Shown: positions 1 to 11,394 of the stretch, piece by piece
Position numbering within the stretch: the stretch's first letter is position 1
Layout of the letters: each line of letters begins with the position of its first letter
NCBI GenBank assembly: GCA_038030265.1
Contig: CM075940.1
Location: 11,656,001-11,720,000 of the forward strand
Source: Corythucha ciliata
Taxonomy: Eukaryota; Arthropoda; Insecta; Hemiptera; Tingidae
Reading direction: 5' to 3'
Length of the DNA: 64,000 nt
Notes under the pieces: generated by a model
The model's input: only the letters and a program-made list of their open reading frames with translations
Databases searched by the model: none
What the model was told of the DNA's origin: nothing
Made by a program: the position numbers and the translations under genes

Positions 1-2150
1 AATATGCAAAAATGAGAATTTTTGTATTTTTAGGTTCTACGTTCATGGATTTAGGTACATGAAAAGGAGTTCTGGCGCACGAATGACGGCGATTTGGCTC
101 CTTTCGAAGATTTTCAGTCCATCCGATCTGGAGCTAATAGAATGTTAATGAAATAGCGCAAATAGTGTGGCTACATATTCGATTGACCCCACGAAAGCTC
201 TATTCTAATGGCTCAATTGGAACAAAAATTCGCGCCTTCTAGAGGTAAATTCGCGGCTAAAATACAGAAAATACGCTGATTCCCAAGTTTCCTTGGGTCC
301 GTAAGCAGATAAAATTGAGAAGGCGCTCTAATGTGCCGATGTAGGGGCAAGAATAGGCGGCAAAAAGTTTGAAACAAGCGCTAATATTCGTGGCTTAAAC
401 TGAAAAAGCGCTCATTTGTGGTTTCTCAATGCAAATTTCAGACCATAATTTAGAAAAAATCGCTAGTTCGCTGTTTATAGAGGCAATTATACAGCTTGAA
501 CGTAAAAAAAAAAAAAAAAACAACAAAAAAAAACCCTAAAGCGTAGGCAAAGCCCGCGGCTTAGGAAAATACGTTAAAACAAGGCTATACAAGTGAAAAA
601 AAAATCACTTATTCGCGGATAAAACTAAGAAAACGCCTATCCATAGCATCTGAAGGATATTTTGAGGCTAAAACTGGGAAAGTAAAAATTGCTTTCAATT
701 TTTTTCGACCTATCCTGCCGGTGTTTTTGTTTTCAGCGACGTGACGTTTCGTCGAGGGATCCTCAACGTCGCTGAAAACAAAAAACGCCGCCAGGATCGG
801 TCGAAAAAAATTGAAAACAAGAAAACAAATCACTCCTGCCTCCAAAATAAAAATTGCTAATCCATTACAAAAATTTTTAAAAAAGCGGGCCCGAAATGTG
901 AAAAAAAACCGCTAATAATTCACGGCTAATATTGAGAAAAGCCCTAATTATTGCGGCTAAAATAGAGAAAACCCCTAAATTTCAGCTGGGATCGAGGAAA
1001 ATTGCCAATTCGCCGCTATGAGGACATAAACGCCAATTTGTGGCAAAAATGGAGAAAAATCCCTTATTTTTGAGATAAAAACGCAAATAAATACGACAGT
1101 ATATATGTTCAAATTGAGAAAAGTGCTAGTCTCATGCTAAAATGGAGAAAAGCGCTAATTTGCGGCTGAAATGAAGACCATTTTTCAGTAATTATTTAAA
1201 ATTGAAAATACCTACACCAATTCTCGGCTTCTGAAGGCAATTATTTTATTTGTGGCAAAATTTGAAAATTCATTTCTATAGGAGAAAAAAACCGCTAACT
1301 CACAGCTAAAACTGAGCTAAAGCACTAATCCATAGCTTGAAGTGAAAAGAAGTTGTTAATGCGTGGCTAAAATGTACAAAAAAAAAAAAACTGAAAATAT
1401 GCGGCTAATTTTGGAAAATCACTAATTAACGCAACAAAAATTAAGAAAAACTCTTATTTGTTAGCTCAAATTGAGAAAACGTACTAATTCGCTTCTAAAA
1501 ATTGAGAAAACCCGCTAATTCGTGGGACAACAATTCTACTCTGCTGCTAAAATTTAGTAAAAGCGCTAATTCGCGGCTGTAAAATACAAAATTTCAGTTT
1601 GTATTTAAATGGTAGTACCTATCTACGGCAATTCTCGGCTTCATGCCTCAAAACTGAGGAAAAGCGTGAAGTGAAAAACCTTGCTAATTTACGGCTAAAA
1701 CTGTGAATAAGCGCTGATTTTCTGCTTGAATTGAGAAAAAGTGCTAATTCACTGCTAAAACGCCGTAAAGAACGCTCTTGCTCTGTGCTAAAAACTCCAA
1801 TCCGTAGCTAAAATTCGAGGAGAATCGCTTTTTCACGGGATAAAAACAATACCTTTGCGGCTGAAATTGAGTAAAACGTTGCATGCGGCCATAATTGAAA
1901 AAAAAAAAAACTCATTCGCGGGTAAAATTGACTCATTCGAGGAAAAATGGAGAAATTCGTCAATTTTGCGGCTTAACACGGTTTTGTCGCTCACAAAACG
2001 GGTATCGCAAGGGTGACATAATTCAAAGACCAAAGTCGCCGTTTTTGCGTCTTAGAATAGCATTTTCGCAGACAGACGCGGATTCAGAATTTGCTCAAGG
2101 GACGTGCTTCGTAGTGGTGTGCTTCGCTCTACTAAAACTGGTTTGACAGC
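1..2150 (+). repeat. Array-bearing repeat element, copy A (cut by window edge)
   Basis: A degenerate tandem array of units about 25-35 nt long, each close to gctaattcgcggctaaaatt followed by gagaaaa. Units drift heavily, so no exact period can be given. The first ~180 bases are not array. They match, in reverse complement, bases 8130-8310, where the same non-array stretch borders another array (for example the shared aatcgaatat and aaatccatg). So this is one end of a defined element, not a free satellite. No coding potential is visible; reading frames here are array noise. The left boundary lies outside the window. Confidence 0.75.
693..817. repeat. Short palindrome inside array copy A
   Basis: The two halves are near-perfect inverted copies of about 55 nt. 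The left arm reads tttcgacctatcctgcc then gttttcagcgacgt; the right arm reads acgtcgctgaaaac then ggcaggatcggtcgaaa in the reverse sense. The loop is only about 15 nt and contains tcgtcgagggatcctc. It interrupts the array units, so it looks like a small foldback insertion. No flanking duplication was recognised. Confidence 0.7.
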
Positions 2151-2900
2151 CTTTTCACTGCCTAAAAATAGTTAAAACTAGCTATTCGCACTATAAAAAC
2201 GGCTAAACTAACTAAACTCACGCCCAAAAATACAAAACTGTCTATTCGCGTTTTAAAAATGGCTAAAACTGGGCTTCACGCGCCCTAAAAATTTTTGAAC
2301 TTCTGAAAATGCCTAAAAAGATCATGATTACCGCCCGAAAGTAGCTAAATCGACCATTCGTGCGCTAAAAATGATCAGACTGGACATTCTTGAGCCAAAT
2401 ATGACCATAATGCGCGCTTTTGGCTTGACGGACTAATCAAGCCCTGAAAACGGCCAAAATTACTTCACGTGCCCTGGAAAAGCCTAAAAATATTATTCCT
2501 TCCCTGAAAATGGCAAAATCGACAATTTGAGCACCAGGAATGGCCTTGGCTTGATGGACTAGGTATTTGAGCCCTGAAAATGGCAAAACTGACGATTCGT
2601 GTCTTTAAAATTGATAACCCTAGAAATTGCCGAAATTACTTTACGAGCTCTAGAAATGGATTACCTGACGAATCGAGCTCTAAAAATGCCTGAACAAGTG
2701 ACTCCTGCCCTGAAAATGGCAAAATAGACCATTCGGAGCGCCAAAAATGGCCAACCTGACTGTTCTCGCCTTGACTTGGGACGTACTATTCGCTCCTATA
2801 ACTTGGAAATACTGACTTTATGCGCCCTAAAAATGGCAATTACAGCTATTCAAGCCCTGAAATCGTCAAAACTGACTCTATGTGCCCTGAAAAGCTGTGC
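2150..2900. repeat. Second class of degenerate tandem array
   Basis: Loose repeats about 30 nt long based on gccctgaaaatggcaaaactgac and attcgagc. The units differ from those in 1-2150 but have the same style: a short A-rich motif plus a CG-containing motif. No open reading frame of note. Confidence 0.6.
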
Positions 2901-3420
2901 CCAACAAAGTAAAACGTCAATTTTGAAGTAAAATACTCAGTTTTGAGGTAAAGTGATATTTTTTGGGTGGAACCGCGTGTTTCAGGGTAAAATCGTCAGT
3001 TTAGGAACGTTTTTGGGATGAAATCCTAAATTTTGGAATTAAAACAGTCAGTTTTCGGGTAAATTGACCAGTTTTGTATTAACGTCATCAGTTACGGGAC
3101 AACACGTCATCTTTGGCGTGAAATCGTCCTAAAGTCACCCGTTTTGAGGAAAACTTGAGTTTAAGTGTGACATTGTCAGTTTTGGAGTAAATTATCTAAT
3201 TTTGGGGGGAAATTGTCGTTTCGGGTGTAAAATATTCATTTTTGAAATGGAACAGTAAAGTTTAGTTTTAGGTTAAAATCGCCAGTTTTGTGGTAGCATC
3301 TTCATTCGAGAAGGGGGGGGGGGCTCTGGCCAGGAATTGTACGTTTTTTTTGTAAAATCGCCAACTGAAGGATAAAGTCAGCAGTTTTTATTACTGAGTG
3401 GTCTGTTAATTGGTAATTAA
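2900..3420. repeat. Third class of degenerate tandem array (gtaaaatcgtcagttttgg)
   Basis: Repeated, drifting units close to gtaaaatcgtcagttttgg, about 20-30 nt apart. It follows directly on from the previous array class. A run of nine or more G occurs near 3315. Confidence 0.55.
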
Positions 3421-4477
3421 GATCATTCGTTTTTCGTTCCGTTTTCTCAATTTTTGTTTTCAGGAGTTTCACAGGTCCCCCTCCCCTCCCAAATCCCCCT
3501 CCAATTGTTCATCGTCTACTACGTGACATCCCTGTGAAGCTCCCCCCCCCCCCCAAGTTCAAACAGTTATCGTGGGAGCTTTGATTTCCTATAAGACAAA
3601 TTTTGATCCTAGCACCACTCAAGGGGTCCAAATACAGCAAGACTGCTTGGTGGCTTCATTTGAAGCCTCTCCAACGAAGATTCATTTAGGGTAGTTGTCA
3701 AAGGCTGGTCTGCCTGGACAAGGAAGTAATGTTAGGGTTGCATTCACTTGTATAGTATAAACTGAAAACCCTCGGTTGGTGGAGAGATTGGCCTTTGCTA
3801 TTTTAAAACGAGTTCATAGTTTGGAAATAGGCGATAAATAATAGCAATATCAATGACATAATTGTATTAATAAAATAATGACAACTAATGTTAGAAAAAT
3901 GCAATTGCTTTAACGGCGTGGCCAAGACTCCCATTTCCCTAAAATCACTCCAAATACCAATAGAGAACAATATTAAGCTGCGAAAATTGTTCAAAAACAT
4001 ATTTTGGATATAATAAAAATAGTTCACAGGAACGCTAGGCAAGGACAATTCCCAACCAGTTCTCTGTTACTTGGGACTATTTGCAATAAGCTGACTACAA
4101 GACAGCATTACCCCGAAATAAACAATTTTCAACAACCAAAGGCCGAGGTGCAATTCTAATTGTCTCAGTGTTTACGTGATTTTTGTTCGACAGCGTGAAA
4201 TTAGAGCTTATTCCAGTTCTAGGAGAAATCGTTGCCGTGCACATCACCGTACAAATGTTCCCTCGTATGTAATGGTAACTTGTCTACTGAAGAATTTTAA
4301 ATACAGTCAATTCTTCGATTAATAAAAAAGTATTTTTCTCAGAACATTGGAAAAGGGAATTTGAAGTAAAATTAATAATCACAGCCCGAATGTCGCGAAA
4401 AAATATTGGCTATGTTCGCCATTCTCCAATATACTTTTGATTACCCTATACGTATTTTCGGTTAATGGCTTTCATGT
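3421..4477. other. Intergenic, nothing recognised
   Basis: Downstream of the TMEM53-like gene. It contains a C-rich stretch with a run of about 13 C near 3541. I see no gene, RNA or clear repeat. Short open frames here have no recognisable motif. Confidence 0.5.
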
Positions 4478-5571
4478 TTAGACCTTACCAGCCAAAACTT
4501 GAGCTTTATCTCTCATTTGGTCAGACGATGCCTGGATATCTCTTAAAAATGACAGTAACTCGGCCAGATACTCTTCACGATGAAACATCATGTGGGACAC
4601 ATGTTTAGATTTGTCCCAGCATTTCCAGTAAACCTAGGGTGAAACAAAGGATCTTCATTACACGGAGTGCTGGCAATAACAGTTGAATACATTTACCTTC
4701 ATACCGTTCGCTTCGTACGACTCTTTTGCTTTCATACTAGCGTTCACACTACCGACAGGATCGTTTTTAGCGACAAAAAACAACGTGGGGGCTCGGACAG
4801 GGCTAGTGTGAAAAATTTGACTGGCTCGCACGTAGTGCTGAGTAGCAACGTCATAGAAGGCTTTAAGATGATAACTGTACAATTAAAGCCAAAGGTTAAT
4901 TGTACAATAAGGAGGAATAAGAAGATTACAAATGAATACTTGCTTAACATATTTTTCCATGGTTTTTCTCAAAAATGCATTCCGAGGAAACATGGCCATC
5001 GGCAAACCCCTTGACGTTTCAGTAACATCCGCGGCCGAATCCCATATTTGCCCTTTGATGTTGTCGATAATTGGCTGGTACTTCTGAATGTCCGTCATCA
5101 TCTTGACTAAAACTTCACTCCATACATAGGCTCCGATCGAAAAGCCGTGCAAGATCAAGTGGCGATCGTTCGTGGAATGTAAATATTTTAGCACATCGCC
5201 AGCTACTACCTTTAGTGAAAAACAATATAATGACTCAGTGTAACTCAGAGACAATAATAATAACAATAACCAACTTGAGTCCCGGTAATGGGCCAGAAAA
5301 ACTGCCAAGGTGAGACGGAGACTGTCATCACATTGCACCCATTCTTCAAGTATACATCGCAGTATTTACTGACGTGTTTCTTTTTGGCCAACAGCCACGT
5401 GAGCACTACCACCAAAGGTTTCGATTCGTCTTTAAATCTTTTCAGTTGCGACGGTGAAGATCTCGACGATTCAGCGCGATTATCAGCGAATCCGTCGACG
5501 CTTATAAGTTTGATATTTTTGGTGAGAGCGAAAGTAGCGTTGTTTCGAACGAGTTGATTCATTACGACCAT
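4478..5571 (-). CDS. TMEM53-like (DUF829) alpha/beta-hydrolase-fold protein, four exons
   Basis: Exons on the minus strand: 5571-5275, 5209-4930, 4860-4697, 4633-4478. With these GT-AG junctions the phases agree and give 298 residues, close to the usual ~280 for TMEM53/DUF829. Visible features are PLVVVLTWLLAKKKHVSKY, a glycine-serine elbow HGFSIG in exon 2 (resembling the GxSxG nucleophile elbow), APTLFFVAKNDPVGS in exon 3 and KHVSHMMFHREEYLAEL in exon 4. These correspond to the core strands and the late His region of the fold. In vertebrates TMEM53 is a nuclear-envelope/ER membrane protein; enzyme activity is not established. The first ATG (5571) is immediately preceded by an AG after a pyrimidine-rich stretch, so an upstream exon and earlier start are possible. 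The exon 2 donor (gtaatc) was chosen over gtattc ten bases earlier because only it keeps the frame. Confidence 0.85.
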
Positions 5572-6339
5572 CTAAAATAATAAAATGTGACAAAATTACA
5601 TTAAAAAAAGCTTAACTATGCTTCATCAGTGGGTTTTGTAACAAAACAAAAAACGTTAGGCCTTGGGAGTACTAATAGTACGTCGTCCACTCCATAAAAT
5701 AATGCATTTTAGTGAAGAAAGCACCAAACTTTGTAGGAATGTACTCTGAACCAATTATAAAGATTTGAGTCGCGGTTCCATCAACTTTTCCTACTGGGGC
5801 CGGCACAGGCCCTAGGGGAGGGGTACTTGGGGATGTAAATTATTCTCTCAAAGTACTCAACCAAATTTCATGAAATTTGGAAAATTCCTTCATACTGACC
5901 GTATAATGAACATACTCTGTGAAACGATCCGACCACTCTAACGATTTGCTGTAATTCGGATGAAAACAAGGGGAAATTGATGGTTAAGCGTTTTTGTCTT
6001 CAATTAGATGATTGGATGGAAACATTTGTACTCAGGAGCCGAGTTTTTTGGCATGTTTTGGGTATTTTCTCCGAGTGTAACGTACAGAAATTTCCAGTTA
6101 CTGCTCCAATGGAGAAAATATTTCCACCCAATCATCGAATTGAAATAAAGTGACCAAATGGATTATGTGAAAAAGCGGGACGCAAGTACGGTTATTGTTG
6201 CATGGGAGGAGGGAGCAAAACTGACGACGGATCTGAGAAGGTCACACAATTTCCATCGTGAATGTGGATTCACGAGGACATGAATTTTGTACAGAGTAGT
6301 AGTGGCGTGGCGTTGTGGCATTTATAGTCACTGAACAGG
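5572..6339. other. Intergenic upstream of the TMEM53-like gene
   Basis: No gene or RNA recognised. It would contain the promoter of the TMEM53-like gene, but I see no convincing core element. Confidence 0.4.
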
Positions 6340-6520
6340 CAGTGGCGTAGGGTATGGGGGGGCCCGCCCCGAGCAGCATCACTTGAAATGGGGCATCAGT
6401 CGGCTGATGCTTTTATTTATTTTTAACGTGAATATTAAACAACCAAGCACAGTTGAGATAAATATATCGCCCTTTCGCGCACCACCTGTACAAAACACTC
6501 CACAATTAATTATTACTCCA

Positions 6521-7247
6521 CGGTATTATTGCTTGGGGTGCACCTGGAAAAACATTACTTTTGCCTTTATATAAAGTGCAAAAGGCAATATTACGGGTGA
6601 TTTTTAGAAAAACATTTTTGGCCCCAAGTGAACCCCTATTTAGGGAGTTGAAAGTTTGCAATATATTTCAGCTGTTTGTGAAGGTAGCAATTGTCTGTCT
6701 AGTGAAAGAAAGACGAGTTACTACATTTGGGCACTCATTTGAAACTAGATCGAAGGAGAATTTGCTTATTCCATACCCTTCCTATGTCACCTCACTAGCC
6801 CAAAGACAATGGTTCTACATTGGTGTACAATATTTCAATTGTCTTCCCCTAACTATAAAAACTAAATGGGAGTTGCAGTGTTTCAAAAGGATTTTGAACA
6901 ACTTTTTGTGTGACAATTATAGTTTTGTAAAAAAGTAGTAATTTGATAGCTTAATTTTGTTACCACTTTTTGTTAGTTTTCGATTCTTTAGTGAAGATAT
7001 ATTCCTAATGGTACTTTTTATATTTCTTATCTTTGTTGTATTGCTCCTTGTTCTGTTTAATGGTTCTTTTGTCAGCATAAAAGTACAGCTTATTCTTTTT
7101 AGGTAACCTACTAGCTTATTTTTCTTTCAGATAAGAGACTCCTTCCCTCATGCGCGGGTTTTTTTCCCATTTGAGGGAGGACATTTTTATTATGTATACA
7201 AAATTGTATTTTTTATCATTTGTAAGATTTGAAAAAAAAAAAAAAAA
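6521..7247 (+). mobile_element. 5'-truncated non-LTR retrotransposon (end of ORF2, 3' UTR, poly-A)
   Basis: The frame from about 6521 to 6938 reads GIIAWGAPGKTLLLPLYKVQ, then AILRVIFRKTF, AQRQWFYIGVQYFNCLP and a K-rich end LQCFKRILNNFL. This is the pattern of the C-terminal segment of Jockey/CR1/L2-type ORF2 proteins (YG-WG, LQ..QKRAIR, FN-LP..IK, FK..L). A ~300-nt untranslated tail follows and ends in a run of about 17 A at 7229-7246, as expected for a target-primed insertion. The reverse transcriptase itself is missing. A hAT-like terminus (cagtggcgtagggtatgg) lies just upstream at 6340, so this copy may sit next to or within a DNA element. Confidence 0.7.
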
Positions 7248-7399
7248 ATTCAACTGCCCTTAGTAGCCAGGTGCTCCGTGAAAGAAATCGCGGCTTGAGG
7301 TGCACCAAAACCGCACAAAATGGTGTGTTGCAGACCAGGGCACCCCAAAAGCTATCTAAAACAGTATAAAGGCGGTCAGTTGGTGGGAAGAGGCACCAA

Positions 7400-8307
7400 G
7401 AATTGGCGTTTTCCTTAATTTAAAGCTGCAAATTAGCCATTTTTTCCAGTTTTAGCTGAGAATTAGCACTTTTCCCCAATTTGAACTGAAAATTAGCGTT
7501 TTTATCAAATTTAGCTGCGCTATATAGTGATTTTTTTCAATTTTAGCCGCGAATTAGTGATTTTCTTCATTTTCGTCCGCGAATTACCGTTTTTCCTCAC
7601 CTATATCCGCCAATTGCAAATTAGCGACTTTTCCCAATTTCAGCTGTAGAATAGCGTTTTACGCTAATTTTGCAACGATTTGGCATCTATTCCCTTTTTT
7701 ATACGCGAAAGGGCGAATTTGCCATATTTGTCCAATTTTAACCTGAAAGCGTATTTTTTTGGTCAATATTATAGCGTGTTTTCTCAATTTTAACCGCGGG
7801 GTTGGCCCAAAAACAACACTTATGCGTTGATTTCCACAATTTATTCGTAGAATGGCCTCCATGCACCGCGAATCAGCGATTTTTCCTCAAATTTAGTCTG
7901 GAAGTTGCATCGCGAGACCACGAATAAGCGCTTTTTCGCAGGTATAGACACGAATATTGGCGATTTTTTCATTTTTTTGCCGCGTCAGCAAGTTGCAAAT
8001 TGCCGATTAGCACTTTACTGGGCTTCAAGGACCTAATGAAACTGGGGACACGGTGTATTTTCTCTTTTTAGCCGCGAATTTTCCACAAGATATCGTGAAT
8101 TTTCTCAATTTGAGCCACCAGAATAGCGATTTCGGGGGCTCAATCGAATATTCGGTCCACAGTCTTTGCTGATGTCACTTGCAACGTTATATTCTCCAGG
8201 TCGGATAAACAGGAATTTGTGGAAAGCAGCCAAATCGCTGTCCTACCGTCCGACCTCTTCACATACCTACATCCATGGATAACCTAAAAATCCTCATTTT
8301 TCCGTAT
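7400..8307 (-). repeat. Array-bearing repeat element, copy B
   Basis: Inverted relative to copy A. The array reads gaattagcgtttttctcaattttagc on this strand. Bases about 7631-7880 match 40860-41080 of copy E in reverse complement over more than 200 nt, including catggaggccattcta and aataaattgtggaaatcaac. Bases 8130-8307 match the non-array end of copy A. Long-range order is therefore conserved between copies. It ends where the TTAA foldback element begins. Confidence 0.75.
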
Positions 8308-8709
8308 TTAAGGGGGAGTTGCACATGTGTTTCCTCGACCCCCCTCCAATCATACCTCGCCTACTCCGCGTTACGGAAATTACCGCCGTATTTCTGCACC
8401 AATTGTGGACTTCAAGGGCACATTTAAATCTTCAGGAAATTCCGCACAAGCGTACGATGTTCCTTTTTCATATTTCATCCCTAGAATAACTGTAAAACGC
8501 ACACAAACTTTTACCTTGAAAATTCACACTCTTTCGACGACTTATTTAGGAAAGCAAGATCGTACGCTTGTGCGGAATTTCCTGAAGATTTAAATGAGCC
8601 CTTGAAGTCCACGATTGGTGCAGAAATACGGCGGTAATTTCCGTAACGCGGAGTAGGCGAGGTAAGATTGGAGGGGGGTCGAGGAAACACATGTACAACT
8701 CCCCCTTAA
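8308..8709. mobile_element. TTAA-flanked foldback MITE, complete copy
   Basis: Both ends read TTAA next to GGGGGAGTTG (left) and CAACTCCCCC (right). The two arms, about 170 nt each, are near-complete inverted repeats carrying cctcgacccccctccaat and ggaaattccgcacaagcgta. The short middle has no coding capacity. TTAA at both borders is the target preference of the piggyBac superfamily, though the G-rich terminus is not typical, so the assignment is open. Relatives lie at 26627-27024 (complete), 24860-25020 and 40054-40193 (half copies). Confidence 0.8.
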
Positions 8710-8958
8710 GCTTCTCAGGCACCCCCCCCCCCTGGCCCCTACCTCGGAATGCCACTTCTGCGTACGTCTAGGCGCGTTTTTAGCGACTTTTCATTTTGGG
8801 CCCTAATAAAATTGTTTCGGTTGCTTGGTCGGCAACCCCCAGCATCTTCTCGTTCAATCCTTTTGAATCGTTCTTCTGTTGTGTTTTGAACGCTGGCCTC
8901 TGAGCTTGTCTTTCTTGTCATTCTTTTGTGAACGTGTTCAACACTTGGTTTTAACATA

Positions 8959-11082
8959 ATGTCTGGGTCGGACGAAGAAGTTACAACGCGAAATGTTGTT
9001 ATTGAAATTGACAAGTTTATCGCAGAAATCGAGAGAAGACCTGCTCTCAGTGGCGGATCTAGGATTTCATCTTGGGAGGGGTTCTACCATGAATCTCTCT
9101 TTTTTTCTTGAGTTTCAGCCGCAAACTTGTCTCTACAGGAGCCGTGAATCGGTTTTTACTCAATTTTAGCCGTGAATTAGAGGATTTTTTTCAACTTCAT
9201 CCGCGATTTATCGTTTTTCTCTATTTCAGCAGCGAGTAAGCGCTTCTTATACCCACGCCCACCACGGCCGTGCATTTTCCCTTTTTTAAGCAGCGAATGA
9301 GCTCTTTATCTAAATTTTAGACGGAAATTAGCGGTTTGCCTCAGTTTTAGCAAAGAGTTAAAGTTCCCCCCTCCCTATTCTAGCGTTTTTCTTCACTTCT
9401 TAGTCATCCGAACTAGCGTTTTCTATTTTTGCTGAGAATTATTTATGAATTTTAGCTGTGAATTATTCCACCCCTGAACCACCGCTTTTAATCAATTTCA
9501 GCTTCAAGTTGGAGGAATTTCCACATAATCCGTGAATTGGCGTTTTTCTCCATTTAGCTCCGAATGAGCGCTTTATTGAAATATTAGCCGCGAATTAACG
9601 CATTTTCTTCATTTCAGCCGGCAATCAGCGGTCAGAGGATCAGTTTTAGTCGTGAACAAGCGGGATGTCCGAATACATCCGTGAATTAGCGTTTTTTTCA
9701 ATTTTAGCTTCACATGTCGTGAATTAGCGCTATATCCTCAATCTTAGCTGTAAATTAGCGCATTTTCTCGAATTGGTCCGCGAATTAGCATCTTTCTCCG
9801 TTCAAGCTGATGATGAGCGCTTTTTGCCAAAATTAGACGGGAGTTTAAAATTTCATTATCATTATTTTAGCTGCAAATGAGCGTTATACATCAATTACAG
9901 GCGGGAATTAGCGGTTTGTCTCAGTTTTAGCAGTGAATAAGCGGGTTTTTGATGACATTGTGTCCGTGAATTAGCTTTTTTCTTAATTTTTGCCGCAATG
10001 CAAGCGCTTTATCCCAATTTTAGTCGATAATTATTTCTCAAGTCACCTGCTAATTATCGCGTTTCCTTAATTTTAGCCGGGAATTAGCGGATTTTCTCAA
10101 ATTGATCCGCGAATTGGCGTATTTCTTTGTTTTAGCTGCGAATGAGCGGTTTACTTTAATTCTAGGCGGAAATTTAGCAGATTTTCTCAGTTTTAGCCGC
10201 GAATTATGTGGTTTTCTCAATTTTAGCTGTGAATCAGCGATTTTTCTCAGTTTCAGTCGCCCGTTGTTGCTTCGAGAAATCACGAATTAGCGTTTTTGAG
10301 CCTGCTGAGCAATGGACGACTGCAGCTTTTTCTCAATTTTATAGCGGCGAAATAGCGCCTTTACTCAATTATCGCCGGACATTAGTGTTTTTTCCATTTT
10401 TAGCCACGAATTAGTTTTATACTATGAGCAAACGCTTTTTCGCTATTTCAGCCACAAATTTTAGTGCTTTTCCCCGCATACTTGCCCCAAGACTAGTACA
10501 TTAGAACGCCTTCTAAATGTTTTCCGTCGTTTAAAGGCCTATAGAAACTTGGGATTAGCGTATTTTCTCTGTTTTATCGGCGACGTTGTCTTCAGATATC
10601 TCGAATTTCTGTACTTTTCTTACTTTAATTGGCAAATGAGCGCTTGTTCTCAATATTTGCCGTTAATGAACGCTTTAAAATCTAAAAATTCATATTTTTC
10701 ATCTTAAAACATTTCAGTGCCCCCCCCTCTCTAAGTGGTGTCCTCACCATCATCATCGATGTACTGTGGCACTGGCTGTTACATTGTGAACGAGGGTAGA
10801 TAGAGGGGTGTCATCTTTACAGCTCCCCCTTTTACAGTATTTTGGTGCAAGAAAAGTTAAATAAATCTCTTATTGGTACGGCGATCGACAAATTATAGCA
10901 GACACCATCTTCTTAGGTGGGGTGGGGGTTGAACCCCCAAAACCCACCCCGTAAATCCACCACTGCCTGCTCTCTTCAACAGAAAAGATGAACATTATAG
11001 AAATTTGAAAGACAAAATGTGGGATCAAGCTGTCTTGACGAGACCCGTTTCACTACTGGAGACCTGGACACGCGATACTTAG
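8959..11082 (+). pseudogene. MADF-domain protein fragment, split by a hAT-type insertion
   Basis: An ATG at 8959 opens a frame that reads to 9047. Removing 9048-10965 plus one copy of the 8-bp duplication lets it continue from 10974 to a stop at 11080-11082. The joined frame contains VIEIDKFIAEIERRPALFNR directly followed by KDEHYRNLKDKMWDQ. This matches the start of a MADF domain: (F)I..I..RP.L(F/W)..+...Y.N...K...W. MADF proteins are Myb-related DNA-binding factors, found as host genes and as accessory ORFs of Harbinger transposons. The frame ends soon after WDQA, short of a full ~85-residue domain, so it is truncated or continues in an exon I cannot see. As it stands the gene is interrupted. 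Confidence 0.6.
9048..10965 (-). mobile_element. Complete hAT-type non-autonomous element with internal array (copy C)
   Basis: The left end is CAGTGGCGGATCTAGGATTT; the right end, reverse-complemented, is CAGTGGTGGATTTACGGGG. Both start with the CAGTGG(C/T)GGAT typical of hAT ends. The element is flanked by an exact 8-bp duplication, CCTGCTCT, at 9040-9047 and 10966-10973, the hAT duplication length. The interior has no transposase. From about 9110 to 10680 it is the degenerate ~30-nt array (gaattagcgtttttctcaattttagccg). The last ~280 nt are unique sequence. It lies inside a MADF reading frame that is restored by removing it. Confidence 0.85.
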
Positions 11083-11164
11083 AACGCAAGTGTGTTGAGA
11101 CGGTTTTTGGTGACGGGCGGGCGCGTTTTTTTTAATCGCCGCGTTTAAAAAACGCAAGTGTGTT

Positions 11165-11394
11165 TGGGCCCTTAGGGTCTGAAGTCCAAGGAAGCAAAGG
11201 ACGCACGCGGACCTTTTCGGGCTGCTTGAAGTCGAGAAAAACTGCTAAACGTAACTTTGACGAAAAACGCTCAATTTTGGATATTTTATGAGGCTCTTTA
11301 GAGCGTTGGTACTAGTGCTCCTTCGTTCGCATACTTGTAAGCTCTTGGGGGGGGGGGGATCAATCCCTCTTCCCCCACCGTACCTACGCCCCTG
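11165..11394 (-). repeat. Solo terminal fragment of the array-element family (copy D)
   Basis: In reverse complement it begins CAGGGGCGTAGGTACGG at 11394. It then matches the left end of copy E (40480-40690), sharing aaggagcactagtacca, agcagcccgaaaaggt and ccttggacttcagaccc. The array part is absent. A run of about 13 G lies near 11347. Confidence 0.65.

Noticed and set aside
1..2150. CRISPR-like short repeats
   Set aside because: Units are degenerate, have no constant repeat with unique spacers, and lie in intron-bearing animal DNA.
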